64,000 nt of DNA from Icerya purchasi (Eukaryota; Arthropoda; Insecta; Hemiptera; Monophlebidae), in the NCBI GenBank assembly GCA_039619475.1, contig CM077116.1, positions 178,155,863 through 178,219,862 of the forward strand. Reading direction: 5' to 3'. A program made the translations under genes and the position numbers. The notes below the pieces were generated by a model that was given only the letters and a program-made list of their open reading frames with translations, was not told the origin of the DNA and did not search any database. This document shows positions 1-12,830 of the stretch, piece by piece (position 1 is the first letter of the stretch; each line of letters opens with the position of its first letter).

Positions 1-1091
1 CCAATCATGTAACGATCAATGAATTACTACTATAATTCTCTTCGCATTTTTATTATTCAATTCTTTTTTTTAAAAATTTATATTAAACTGAAAAAACAAT
101 AAAGCACATTGACAATGAATGCAACGGAATAAATTATAAATATTACCAATACCGAAATTGCTAAAGAAAGGTACTTTCTCATAAAAACACAATGTTTAGT
201 AATGCCAGAAATCACGTTCAATTATATCAATATAAAAACATTGTTCCGATACACTATACATTAATTTCGTATGAATTCTAAATTATGAAAATATTTAAAT
301 ATGTAACTTAATTTAAAATTTATACATTTTTAATACTGAATGTGCGAATATTTAAGTAATCTAAACAAAGGTTATTTAAATAAAATAACAAAAGAAAATT
401 TACTATAAGAGTATTATTTTCTTTTATTATTTTATTTGATATAATTAAGAAATTCCAAGTAAAAATTATGTACATAATTACAGAATTGAAAAAACCAACC
501 TGAAAATTACGCTCCCAAGTCGTGCCGACAAACCAGACTAGCATATAGCATTGATAACCGACACAAAACGAAAGAACCGCGGTTATTTCCCGGATTGTGT
601 ATAATATCACAGAACACCATTTATTTTAGTAACTTGTTACTTTGCCAGAAATAATTAAAATTATAATTTTTTAAATTTTTGCAAAATTTATCACTTTCTT
701 ATTAGAATATGTAACGATAATGATTGTAGAAAACTATTTTTTAAAGTTTAAATGATAACGAATTTTTATAAAATGCCACTAAATTGAATTTAATTAGTTT
801 TTAAGATATTTATACATCATCTTAAACATTTAATAGCTGAAATTATTTTTATTTAAAATTACGGACTTATTTATTGGATACTGAATTATTTTATTTCTCA
901 ATAAAGTCCGAACTAAATTTACTATAACTGTGATGTTTATTTGACTGTGTTATGCGAAGGACTATATCGTTTTGTGAAACAATATTGTATTAATGTAACC
1001 TGCACTAACTCAATAAATAAAATTGTTTATTTTCATTGTAAATGAAATTATACCGTAAATTTTATAATTTAATTTGAGGAAAGATTAGAAC
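1..1091. other. AT-rich flank upstream of RPB3
   Basis: This is about 1.1 kb of AT-rich DNA ending at the RPB3 start codon. It should hold the RPB3 promoter and 5' leader, but I see no clear TATA box. On the - strand an open stretch of about 40 codons, rich in hydrophobic residues, runs from near 620 to a GT donor-like site near 497. It lacks a convincing ATG in that frame, so a divergent gene here is only a possibility. Confidence 0.4.
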
Positions 1092-1177
1092 ATGCCTTAC
1101 GCAAATCAGCCGTCAGTACATATATCTGAATTAACTGATGAAAGCGTAAAGTTTGTTATTGAAGATACCGATTTAAG
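1092..1177 (+). CDS. Polr2C: RPB3 exon 1
   Basis: Starts at ATG 1092 and encodes [16 protein letters not shown] onward for 28 codons. It ends in phase 2 (AG) at the donor GTAATT at 1178. Confidence 0.95.
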
Positions 1178-4100
1178 GTAATTATTTTTATTTTAAACCT
1201 TTTGTTTTATTTCCGTTTTTTCTTTTTTTGGTTTTTAGTTTTAAAATAGATGTTGCTCACGTGTATAAGTTTATCGAGATTAAATTTCGGATGATTTTTA
1301 ATGAATTAACGTAGTTTTAATTTTCATTAGATAAATACAATATACTGCTACGTCATTAATAAAAATCTTGAACACTTCTATTACAGTATTATATCTGTGT
1401 AAATAAGATAAATTTGAAAGATATCTACGAATGTTACATAGAAGTGCTTTGTAAAAAAAATATTTATTTTGGTTTTAGCGTTGCAAACAGTTTACGTAGA
1501 GTATTTATTGCAGAAACTCCGACAGTTGCCATTGATTGGGTTCATTTAGAATCCAACTCTACTGTTTTAAGCGATGAATTTATTGCATCCAGAATTGGAT
1601 TAATTCCGCTGACGTCTGACGATATCATTGATCGAATACAGTACTCTCGAGTAAGTTATTTCTTCGCTAATATTTTAGCAATGTAAATTATATTGTGATA
1701 AAAAACAATGATGTTTCTTAGTATCCTGTAAAACATTTACTGTAAGATAATTTATATTTTACACCTATTTCGTATAAATTGTTTTAATATTTTTCCTCTT
1801 AAAGGATTGTACATGTTCCGACTTCTGTCATGAATGCAGCATCGAATTTACATTAGACGTAAAGTGTCTTGATGATCAAACTAGGCATGTATCCACAGCA
1901 GATTTAAAAAGCAGTGATCCACGCGTTATGCCATGCACTTCCAAACAGCACGACAGCGATTCCGCTGAATATGGAGAAACCGATGGTAATATTTTTATTC
2001 TTAATTCATCTTACATATTAAATTAAGATTAAATGTACTTAATCTACTTACCTTTTTTTTTTTAATTGTGTTTGATCAAAAAGCTAGATGATCGTAATAA
2101 TTGTATCATTATAATCGTATAAGGAATTCGTGTCCGAGTATTACCGAAACACATTATTGGTCAGCAAATTAACAATAAATTTTTCAGTAGCTAATAATTT
2201 CTATGTGAGAAGAACAAATGTGGTCTATTGATCACATAAATAAGATTGTTGATTAATTTTCTGCAAATCCAAAATAGTTCTTTTTCGAGCCGTATGTGTT
2301 TGTAGCTAGTTCAGAGATCTGTTTCCAATTTTTCCTATGTAAATCGACTAACTACAAATCCTGCATTATTATTTAAGCGTTTTAAGGATTCCACTAATAT
2401 AATCTTTTAATTTCTTTTTTTGACTACCACGTGCTCAGTAGCTTCATTTAGGTAAGCGATGATCTTTCATTCGTTTAATGTTACCAAATTATTGGAAAAG
2501 CAATTTTGTTACAAGTATTTCTTAATATCCCACCTCAAAGCAATGCAGGATTTCCTCGATTCTTATAGACATTTCATTTAATTTTTAACACTGAGCGGAT
2601 CAATCGTTGTTGGAACTACTTCAGTTTCCTGATATGGCGTCGATAAAGTGTTCAAGTTTCCAACATGACAGCATGGATACAACTATAGTGGGGAAATTTT
2701 TGACTTTATTTTGACAGATAAGTCTGTATTGTGAAATACTTTCGTATGTACGCGCCTAAAGAAAAAGATGGCGCATCTTGGCTTACCTTAAATTTCATCA
2801 TCTAATACCGTTTTACTAATTGTAAAGCAACCAAGATACAGGATTGGTATTGTAGAGTAATGCAGCGAATGAATATTAGAAAACGAAAACAATTCCTATA
2901 TAATTAAACCATTACTTGACATCATTTTATACATAATAATTTTGAATTAATAATTCAGTTTTGTGTACAGAATTTTATTAGCTGGTCAAATTATGTTTTT
3001 TTCCCATACTTCATAAATTAAAATTAAAAGTGTTACATCTACTGATACAACGAATTTGTTTATAGTAATAATTGAGAACATTACTTGTTTGATTTATAAC
3101 ACATAAAACCGGATTAAAGTATTTATGTTATTTTATATTATTCGATTGTTGGTTGTAAATTACTTTTGTTTTTTTGCAACTATTATTTTAATACAATACA
3201 AATAAAAGGTTAGAATATAACTTTTCTTTTAGTCTAATTTTTTCGATGCTATTCATCATTACATCAAAATATATTTTATTTTGAATGTACAAATTGTTCA
3301 AGGCATCGAAATTTTAAGTGAAGCTTTAAATTCTGTTCGGCTGTAAAATTGTTTATTGTACTTAATATAGCATTATTTAGTTACTTAATACTTTAAAAAA
3401 ATTGGAAAAACACATTATAACTAACATCATTAAAACAAAATTATTTAACAGCTAATCTAATGTTTAAAAAATTACTTTGTTCATTACTTGATAACCTTCG
3501 CATGTTAATTTTAAATAATAGAAATACAAGATTAAATTTTTTATGTATTTTGTCCTAAAGTTAATGAAGTATTCTGAATAAATTTCTTTTTTATACTTTA
3601 AAAAATCATTAATCAGACCCGTTAATATTTAATTAAACAATCATCCGTTACATAATGCAATACTCATTTGCACTTCCAAAAGGTGTAAATAAAATATTTT
3701 TAATAGAAGTATTAGGATTTTCTTTTATAAATTATACCCCAAAAAAATACTGGTAAATTAGAAAAAGTACCTTGAACGCGTTTTGTAAATAATTTGGAGG
3801 AAAGGAGATGGTTTTTTTGGTTATTTAAAGATAATGCTTTTAGTTCTATCTTGCTTTAAATAATCCTTGGGGGAAATTGAAAAATAATTATATCTTCAAT
3901 GATACTAATTTATGGTACATTTACAGATTGTATTAATATAAAATCTTGTGTTACAATTTAAAAGATTATGAATTGTTATAATGTTTTATGAGTAATTTTA
4001 CTGCTATCTTGTTAGTAGTTAAAGCTATGTATGGTTAAAGTCAAAATTGGTAGTTTCTTCTAGTTTACTTTATTTACTTATAAAAAAAAAAAAAGATGGG

Positions 4101-7100
4101 TTCGTTATTAAGATTGATAAATTAAATAATAGTACGGTAATGCGAAACTTTATATTTAATTTAATAATACGAAAATTTTATAATTATAATATATTTGGGA
4201 ACGATATCCGACAATAATATTAGAAGTATTTCAACTATGGCTAAAACTGAAATTTTTATGTAAAATATTTATAGATTTTGTAGTCTTATAATTGAGTTGC
4301 GAAATAAACATTTTGTAGAGCATCTGACATAACGCGGTTTTAAGTTTATTTTTTGTCTCTTTTTTAAGACTCTATTGCACATCAATCAGCTGTTTGTATT
4401 GTTTTCGTGGTAAAGAACAGATTAAAATTTACGCTGCATTTCTATTAGAATAGAATTTGAAATATGTTTGCTACCAAAAGAATTTAATAACTTTATAATT
4501 CGTTTTTAGCCGTTGCCGTCCTTATTCCATTTCTTTGCTTTTATAATTGATGAGTATAGCACAGCTGCACGATCGTTTCAGAAGTGTCATTTTTATTAAT
4601 AATAAAGAAATTACGCGTAAGCCGTTCCCAGTCGGGTATGTTTATTATTAGACTGCTGACTAGTAATAATACCGATAATACCGGTTAAAAAGGATTTTTT
4701 AACATTTTAAGTCGTTTCATTTAAAATATTAACAAATATATAAAATTAATATTTCAGTGATGTGCTTTAAATGTTTCCGTTTCTTTTAGAAATTTTGATA
4801 GTTAAGTTACGTAAAGGACAAGAATTAAAATTAAGAGCGTACGCCAAAAAAGGATTCGGCAAAGAGCACGCTAAGTGGAATCCAACAGCTAGTGTTAGTT
4901 TCGAATATGATCCAGATAATACATTGCGTCATACATTGTACCCAAAACCAGAAGAATGGCCGAAAAGTATTTACACGGAATTGGACGATGATCAGTGTAT
5001 GTATATCTCAGAAAAAAAAAAAAAATGTATTAACCATCATGCATTTGTGCATTTTAAAGGATTGTTCACTTTAAATATTCTATAACGAATGCTATAATTT
5101 GTGTTCTTATTTAATAAACGGAAATAATAACTTGCTTCGCCAAAATATTTGATATAAATTGTTAGTTACGAAGAAATTTTATATTTACATAATTACAACA
5201 ATTTTTTTTTTAATAATTGAAATATTTTATATAAATTTCTTTGCAACTGCCAATTTAATTAACATATTTTAATTATCAAAATTGTAGCGCAAACAATTTT
5301 AAAAAAGCTAACTGGATCCGTTTCACAGAAGAACTGGAAATTCATGTCAAACACATACCGCCAATAGTAGAAGAATATGAGACCTTTGTTAAAACTGTTA
5401 AAGCAGTATCTGGTAAATGTATCCCGCGTGGTGTGCGGAAGCTATACAAACCTGGTATGTCCAATCATTTGAAAGAACAATATGAAGAATACGTTCAGAA
5501 ATTTAACGCAGACCCGTTCAACGACGAAACCATTAAATGTGGTATAGAGGTAGCAGAACAGGTTGCTGCGGAACGTAGTAAAGAATGGCAGGGATTGGTC
5601 GAAAACTTAGACTTCAGCAAGGATAGTAGGAAAGCATGGCAGTTGTTGAAGAAATTAAAGAGTGAAGATACTGGACGCAAAGAAACACCGAATGTCACTG
5701 CTAATCAGGTCGCCCATCAGTTGCTAGTGAATGGCAAAGCAGACCAAAAAGTAAAACTATCAAAAAGCAAAAATCGGATTGTAAGATGTCATGCCACAGA
5801 AACAGATCACTTTCAACAACCAATTGCCGAGCTAGAGATTAATAACGCAATTAAAAATACTAAAAATCGGAAGGCCCCAGGCGTCGATGGCATGCTAGTG
5901 GAACAAATAAAACAGTTTGGAAGTGAAACGATTAAATGGATTCAACAAATGTTTAATAACTGTATTAATAGAACAATTATCCCTAAGCTTTGGAGAAAAG
6001 CACATGTCATCGCATTATTAAAGCCTGGTAAAGAACCTAACCACCCAAAGAACTACCGCCCAATATCGCTTCTATGCCATCTGTATAAAATCTTTGAAAG
6101 AATCATCCTAGACAGAATTAGCAAAACAATTGACTCAAAACTCATCCCTCAACAGGCAGGATTCAGACCAGGAAAGTCGTGCACGGGACAAGCACTGCAC
6201 TTAGCCCAATATATAGAAGATGGCTTTGAGAAACGCAAAATCACAGGAGTGGTCTTTGTAGACCTCTCTGCAGCCTTCGACACAGTCTCACACAGAATGC
6301 TCATCAAAAAGGTCTATGATATTGCAAAGGACTTCAAGTTTACCCAGATAATCCTAATGTTGCTGAAAGACAGAAGATTCTATGTGTCACTAAACGGGAA
6401 GAACAGCGCATGGAGGAGACTGAAAAAAAACGGACTACCTCAAGGAAGTGTCTTAGCTCCAACTCTATTCAATATCTATACCAACGACCAACCAATTGGG
6501 AAGGACACTAAGCATTTCATATATGCAGACGATCACGCAGTAGCGGCCCAACATGAGACCTTTGAAGAAGTTGAAAATACATTAAACAAAGCAATCAAAA
6601 CCATAAACTTATACTATCTCGCTAATCAGCTGAAGCCTAATCCGGCTAAGACCGAAACAACCGCCTTTCATCTCAGAAATCGAAATGCAAATCGCCAATT
6701 ACAACTTCAATGGAACGGAACTAAACTGAGCCACATTGACTACCCTAAATATCTGGGTGTTATATTTGACAGGTCTCTTACTTTCAAACGTCATTGCGAG
6801 ACCACAAAAGCGAAAATTATGTCATACGGAAACTAGTAAATTGTAGCTGGGGAGCCAAACCAAATGTGTTAAGAACGTCATCCCTCGCACTCTGCTACTC
6901 TGTTGGAGAATATGCGTGCCCGGTTTGGAGTCGATCTGCTCATGCATAAAAGGTGGATACTGCTCTTAACGAAGTATGCAGAATAATCACTGGCTGCTTA
7001 AAACCAACAGCGGTTCGTATACTATACGAACTAAGCGGCATAGCACCACCAATAGCAGAAAAAAAAGAAAAATGGAAATCTAGCCATGACAATCGCCATC

Positions 7101-10100
7101 CCCTACATGGATACAAAGAGCTAGCTGAAAGCCGTCTAAAATCCCGCCGTAGCTTTCTCACGCTGAAAGGCTTCGGATGTGGAGTACACGCACGAAAGGG
7201 AAACCAAAAGAGTCTCTCCCAAAAGGCGCTTGCCTGAACTATAAACTATGGAGAACATTAAACAGATTACGTAGCGGTACAGCCAGAACGAAACATAATT
7301 TAGTAAAATGGGGTTTGACAGATAACGTTCAGTGCGATTGTGGCGAACCGCAGGATGAAAAACACATATTTAATTGTAAGTTATTTGGAATTTTTGAAAA
7401 AAAGAAACTTAATCAGGATATTGACGAGGAAACTGTCAAGTTTCTAAAATTTTGGACGACCAGAGGCATTTAAACCGACCGGATACGCTATAATAATAAT
7501 AATTATCAAAAAAGAATTGTAATTATGTAAATATAATTTTTTTTCTCTTTGGAGGGGGGGGAGCTAACAGCAAACCATTTAGCCACTATCAAATTAGTAT
7601 AGGCATAAACCAACGTAACATTGTTCTCCTCCTCTCTTCGATACTTTTTATTCATTTTTATTTTTTAACATAATATGTCAACCTAATTTGAATCAGATCT
7701 TGCTATTGCTGAAAAGAGAGAAAAAAACAACTGAAAGCATTTTCTATAAGGACTTATTAAAGTGGTTAATAATGTTCTTCGGCTGCTACCAGAGGCATAA
7801 ACACTAAGGCAGAAACAACGGCGGAGAAAAAGAAAGAAAACGAAAATAAAGTTTAAAAAATAAATCAAAATCTAAGTACAAGAAATTAAAATCAATTTCT
7901 GCGTATATAAGGTATTTACATAGCAATATTAGTTTACGAAATAAATTTAAAAATTAAAAATAGAACTTTTTCTTCGCACCATAGCAAATAATGCGAGGAA
8001 TATGGTGGATAAATACCAAGGGACCTCAGTTTATTAAAATACTGTTTCTATTATTTTTAAAATTTTTACAACTAAATAAAATATGATTTATGTTTTTTAA
8101 AAAATAAACTGACATATGATAATTATATTTCCCTGGTTATCTGCATGTATGAAATTAAGGAACATACTGGAGTGACCCATACGTAGCCTACACACCGAGG
8201 TGTCATATTTACGGAGAAGATGAGGAATTAAAATTGGCATGCAGCAATACCATGGAAATGCCAGAACGCATGGCTGAACTATATTGTTTTTTTTTTTTTT
8301 TTTTTTTTGTAGATTACTAATATATGATTATGTTTAATTTCTGTGTAGGGCTGGAATATATGGAAATTCAATACCCACTGAGAATGCCTTTTTGCCAGCA
8401 ACATCAGTTACTTTATTAACTTTTAACCCCGCATGGCTTGACACCCGACGAAATCCTAATACACCGCCTTCGTAACTAACGATTTATATAAAATACTTTT
8501 GTGAAGCCAGTTATTATTTCAGTTTATTAAATGAAAGAAAAAATGAAAGTATGTGACATATACAAAAAACTTAATTTTTAAATATAGAGTTATCCTCTTT
8601 ATCTTTAAAAAAATTCAAAATCGTCAGTAAACTTTACTTTTTATAAATATATATATACGAGCCTATATATAATTATTTAAAATTTTCTGGAGCAGTTTTT
8701 CAATTTCTAATTTTTTACAAAAATAATAACATAAATAAAATCTAAAGATTATTGTCGTGCTGTATATATATATAAAATGTAACAATATAAACTGATTTGT
8801 AAGCGAAGGAAGAACTCGAATTAAATCGAATAATGTTGTACAGTAAAAGAACATCTCAAAATTCTGTTGACAGATGCGCAGATATACAACAAGTAATAGG
8901 TTGAAGAAGACTTGATGTTTTTTGGAAAAGTAGGATTTATAAAACAAAAATTAAAAGGAGACGTAAAATAACAGTAATTATGGTTGTAATCGTAGGGAGC
9001 TTAATTTAAATATTCGAAAAACAATTGTATCGTTAATAATTAAATTGTATAGTTTACTGACCTTTTACCGCCAAAATATCTTTTTTTTTAATAATTTTAT
9101 TTCAGTAAAACTTTTAAGGTACTATATTTCTACAGTTATTATTATTTTTTAAACAAAATTCTGACTGCGTAATTATACATACGAGTATATATTTGTTTAT
9201 TTTATATGTCTAAATTTAAATCATCTTTGTTAAGTTTATATCGAATATGAGAGTCAAACTTTGAATCTTTTGTTGATTCTATAATTAAACGAGCATGTAA
9301 ATAACAAAGATGGATGCTGTGTTTGAAAAAATAAATGAAATAATAAATGAGCATAAAAATCTTAAATTGGGTTATGCAATTTGACTGTATTTTTTAAAAC
9401 TTTTTGTTTTTGTTTGAATACCATTAAATTTTGCAAATTGAAAATTATAAAAAAAAAAATGTAAATAAATTTTTTTAAGGGGAATCCTACTTTAGAAGAC
9501 CTAAAAAAGCTCTTTTTGAGAATTTTTTTTGGAAGAGAAAAAAACAACAGCCCAGCAAACTTCTTTGGAGTATATTTTCTTACCTATTTGAAGTGTGTTA
9601 ATACATAATTTTTATTAAGTAGATATAATAATAACTGTTAGGCAATGAGCCTTTTCCTAAAACGTCTTGCTACTGTAGTTCGCAGTTGGCGGGAAAGATG
9701 CAGTTAGTAGTTCTTATCAAATATAAAAACCAAGTAACTTTCCAAGTATCATACATTTTTCTTCTGGATAAACTAAAAATAGTAAAAATAATTGGGAGAA
9801 AAGAATGTTTTTTCAACAAAAAAAAAAAAAATGACTATGTTGCGTGAAAGATCTCTAAAAATACTTTTTTAATAATTTTGTTAGTTCACATATCACATTG
9901 AAGAGAATTCAATACTGAAGAGAATAAATTTTAATTCAAATCAGCAGATCGTTTAGTTTTTTTTTTGCTATCGCCCCCGCCAATTCAGAAAAGACGAAAA
10001 AATGATAACTCGAGAAAACGCGTTTTAAAGTTTTCAATAAGAAAAAATATAAATCTTTTTTTCTTAGGCCAATGATCGGCTAATCAGCTACTCTTGGTCC

Positions 10101-12830
10101 ATACAGTAGTCCTTCTGCTTCCAACAAATAACTCATTCTGATGCATTTGTTCGAGTCTACAAGCCGTACAAGCCCCATTGGTGCTAAGTAACTGCTTCGA
10201 ATTAATGCGCCATATCATTGAGTTGAACGACTCGTTTGAATTTTGCGTGTGACCGCCTAAACATCTCGTTAAAAGGTCGTCATTTGATAGTTCTTCGTAA
10301 ATCGAGCGAACGTGCTTCTAAACTTTTTTCGTTAATCAATCGAGTAGGATATTCAAAAAATCATAGTTCAGCTTTGCGCCATTCCCACCAACTGTCGATG
10401 TCTGTTGGACAGTTTTCGTGTCGAGGGAATTTATATGTGGAGCAATAATGATCTAGCATTGCTATCGTCGCTTTTTTCATTTCTTGGAAAAAATCGATAT
10501 TTCTTCTAATTGCCAAACCATAATAAATTGTTAACTTCTTTATGATACCTTTCGTTAGCCGCTTCTTACCACCCAGCTTCTCTTTCTTCCTTATATTTTG
10601 GAGACGCGTAGCCATTCGTTTTTATACGTGTCCCACGCACTCACTTTTTGTAACAGGACAATCGTCACCATATGGTTTTATTTTCAAAATACCTGCAAAA
10701 GTTTTAGAATCGTCGTCGCTGATGTAATTGGTATACTTTACGCCGAATTTTTCTTGGGGTCTCAAAAACATTTCCATTATAGAATCTCCCTTCATCTTCC
10801 CTGCTGAACCTTCATGATTTGAGAAGCATGATTTCTTATAATCTTCATACCACTCTTCAAATTCGTCATCATCTATTATGTTTTTTTTTTTTTTGATAAA
10901 GTACATGCGTGGCAATATAAAATTTTTATGATAAGGTCGATTAGTTTGCCGGAGTAGTACGCAATGAGAGTTGTCACACCGTACAATGAGGTAAAGCCAC
11001 GTTTTTTCCAGGATCTATCGCCGGATTCTTTTAAATGAGTTTCGATCTTTCCCTTTTTGACATTTTTTCCCGCTCTTCTTTGACAACTTTCTCACTGGCT
11101 CTTTTAAACATCAGTTGGACGCTGAGTAAAATTATATGCTGATTTCACTAGCCCTTGGCACAGGTCCATAAAGCCGCAAAATACATTGATACCTTCTCAT
11201 GAAGTACTAAGTAACCTCATAACGAACACGATCCGTCTGTTTATTTCGTAACGGATGTTAACCAACCGTCCTAAATTAATTTTTCTTCGACCGCATGTGT
11301 ACGATAAATTGCGGGATCTGCAAACTACAATATTAGCAATTGTATGAAAAACTGTCGAGAATTCGATAATACGATTACAATGAAGTTGATTCACAATTAT
11401 ATTTTCGCAGCTGGCAGGTGACACTTTTTTCGCATTGGCACTCGTTATTGTCTTTACTTGTAAATCGATTACCGTGAAATTTTCGTTTATACGGCTTTGA
11501 AGTCCGTTTGGAAGTTGATTTTTTACCTTTTGGGTAGCTTGCCGTGATGTTTGACGATGTGTACACGCTAAGAATAGGAGAAGAACTAGCCATTGATACT
11601 GAAAGTCAAAGTAAAAACACGTGCATAGACAACTGTTATCACAGAATAGAAGGTAGAAGGGCGGAGAGAGCACATGCGCATACATTTGCTCGACGCTCCT
11701 TTTCGTTCAGCTTTGTATCTCCAAAAGTATTTCGAATTGCCATCTGTGACTTTATGAATATATTCTTGGATAGTTTATCTATCGATTTAGGAAATTTAAA
11801 AAATCGATTCTTTTTTAACCTTTTAAAGCAGTAACCTTCCTTAACTAGCCCAACAGAGCTCATTATGGATTTTATATGTTTCTGCAAAATTGACATAGAG
11901 CACTGAGTTAATTCCTTGAGTAATTGTAAAAGGATATATTTCAAACTCATCATCATCCTATTTTACGAAAAAGTTCCTTTCGGTAAGGTATGTTTTTAAT
12001 AACAGGGTAGTTCGCGTGAATTAATCCGTTGTTTCATATTTTGTCAAAGACTTGGCTAATATCGAGGAATATGTCACCTTTCATATCTCTCTAGTTTTGT
12101 AGGTCGCTTCTATGATACTAACAACTCAATTCACTTAGTCAACAATTTTGTGACCTTTTCGAATACCAAATTAATAATCGGATATTTAAATCTTCAAGAC
12201 AATCCGACTCAGTAGTACCTTTTCGTTCGACTTACTGAAAACTAGAAGCAAAATTGGTCTAAATAACTTTAGCTCTTCGGTAAGTTTGGCAATTATTTGA
12301 CAACACTTTGCGATAACTTTAATTAGATTGGAAAATAATTTAATACATACAAACATTACATCAAATGTGTGCATGTTAATGAAATAAAATCTATTCGATG
12401 AAGTTCCCTTAGAATTTTAGTTATGATGAAGTCAAGGACGAGAGCGTGTTATCATTTGGTTACATCCCCTGCAATTACTCTCCAAATGATTAATTTCTAG
12501 TCGCATGTTTGATAACCGTTTAATAAAAAATTCATTAAACCGTTTTATAAATATAACGTATTTTCGTACTAAACGGCGTGTAAAACAATCTGTAATTTTG
12601 CAAAAGTATTTTAAGTATTTTATTTTCGGTTATTTGTTGAATTTATAGATGAAGCACCGTTTAATTGGGAAGCAAAGCCGAATAAATTCTATTTTACCGT
12701 AGAAAGTTGTGGTTCATTAAAACCAGAAAATATAGTGATGATCGGCACACAGGCCCTGAAGAACAAATTAATTAATTTGCAAGCGCAGCTTTGTCACGAA
12801 TTAGATAGTGACGTTTTGACTATACAGTGA
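1092..12830 (+). CDS. Polr2C: RNA polymerase II subunit RPB3 (five exons)
   Basis: Exons are 1092-1177, 1479-1650, 1805-1985, 4790-4996 and 12649-12830. Joined they give 828 nt and 275 residues, the usual length for this family, with all four splice phases agreeing and GT/AG at every border. The product is the alpha-like subunit that pairs with RPB11 to nucleate assembly of nuclear RNA polymerase II. Visible family features are the N-terminal MPYANQPSV, the alpha-type [13 protein letters not shown] segment, a four-cysteine zinc-binding cluster beginning [10 protein letters not shown], the [17 protein letters not shown] block and the C-terminal [11 protein letters not shown] block. The stop is TGA at 12828-12830. 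Introns 1 and 2 are short (301 and 154 bp), while introns 3 and 4 are 2.8 and 7.7 kb; intron 4 is loaded with transposons. A host housekeeping gene with no defect seen. Confidence 0.96.
1479..1650 (+). CDS. Polr2C: RPB3 exon 2
   Basis: Begins after the acceptor GGTTTTAG. The first C completes a serine codon, giving the [13 protein letters not shown] alpha-type motif. Ends phase 0 at a strong GTAAGT donor. Confidence 0.95.
1805..1985 (+). CDS. Polr2C: RPB3 exon 3 (zinc cluster)
   Basis: Begins after AAAG and opens with [11 protein letters not shown], the four-cysteine cluster of RPB3. Ends phase 1 before GTAATA. Confidence 0.95.
1986..4789 (+). other. RPB3 intron 3, no gene recognised
   Basis: This 2.8-kb AT-rich intron has no ORF of note in either strand. 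A slightly more GC-balanced patch lies around 2250-2850, but I could not assign it to a known element. Confidence 0.6.
4790..4996 (+). CDS. Polr2C: RPB3 exon 4
   Basis: Begins after TTCTTTTAG and encodes [18 protein letters not shown] through to the DDDQ segment. The donor is GTATGT at 4997. This donor leaves a phase-1 T that pairs correctly with exon 5; the nearer GT at 4995 would give an immediate stop. Confidence 0.94.
5271..5281. repeat. Target-site duplication, left copy
   Basis: The 11 bp AATTATCAAAA here recurs exactly at 7501-7511, just after the retrotransposon's TAA-type tail. This fixes the insertion borders. Confidence 0.7.
5282..7500 (+). mobile_element. 5'-truncated non-LTR retrotransposon (jockey/CR1-like)
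   Basis: The element starts inside ORF2, in the linker between endonuclease and reverse transcriptase, so the 5' part is missing. The 3' end is a short TAATAATAAT tail, and an 11-bp direct repeat flanks it. It sits in sense orientation in RPB3 intron 4. A second copy of the same family, recognisable by a shared HQLL-NGK segment before the RT core, lies on the - strand at 19.8-20.9 kb. The exact clade is uncertain: the RT block order and lack of RNase H suggest jockey or CR1. Confidence 0.9.
5283..7473 (+). pseudogene. Reverse transcriptase ORF2 of the LINE, frameshifted
   Basis: The main open frame runs unbroken from about 5290 to the stop at 6834-6836. It holds the RT palm and fingers: RKAPGVDGM near residue 146 (counted from 5433), [18 protein letters not shown], motif [14 protein letters not shown], motif [17 protein letters not shown] and the catalytic FIYADDHAV near residue 363. 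A frameshift near 6825 moves the thumb into another frame; a stop interrupts it near 6947 and a second shift occurs near 7180. The C-terminal tail, with a C-x-C...H-x(4)-C pattern ([16 protein letters not shown]), ends at 7473. The protein cannot now be made whole. Confidence 0.88.
7501..7511. repeat. Target-site duplication, right copy
   Basis: Exact repeat of the 11 bp at 5271-5281, directly following the TAA-repeat tail of the LINE. Confidence 0.7.
7512..10079. other. Intron sequence, no gene recognised
   Basis: AT-rich interior of RPB3 intron 4. It holds a G run at 7553-7561, a T run of about 22 at 8287-8308 and short TA repeats near 8649 and 8764. A stretch at 8160-8290 is open for about 40 codons ([18 protein letters not shown] is part of it) but matched nothing I know. 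Confidence 0.5.
10080..11600 (-). pseudogene. Mutator-type transposase, decayed
   Basis: Read right to left, several frames together follow the Mutator-like transposase seen widely in arthropods. The order is: a degenerate N-terminal part (11600-11200), a block with the catalytic-region [17 protein letters not shown] (about 11030-10980), the acidic block [15 protein letters not shown] (about 10880), [17 protein letters not shown] (about 10640-10600), [12 protein letters not shown] (about 10540-10500) and a C-terminal [16 protein letters not shown] around 10250-10200. Frames change at least three times and several stops intervene, so it is inactive. No terminal inverted repeats were found by eye. 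It lies in antisense orientation within RPB3 intron 4. Confidence 0.75.
11990..12480 (-). mobile_element. jockey-type reverse transcriptase fragment
   Basis: The - strand carries pieces of the RT fingers and palm. These are [20 protein letters not shown] (about 12290-12220), then a frame change to [11 protein letters not shown], then [11 protein letters not shown], the motif A region (about 12090-12030). Stops and shifts break it. It looks like a short remnant of a jockey-clade LINE; a similar remnant lies at 47.0-47.4 kb. Confidence 0.65.
12649..12830 (+). CDS. Polr2C: RPB3 exon 5 (terminal)
   Basis: Begins after AATTTATAG; the preceding T plus AT gives the Y of [12 protein letters not shown]. 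It carries the [11 protein letters not shown] block and ends VLTIQ-stop at 12828-12830. Confidence 0.95.

Noticed and set aside
320..620. Hydrophobic - strand open stretch with a donor-like site
   Set aside because: No ATG in the useful frame and no family likeness; kept only as a note on the left flank.
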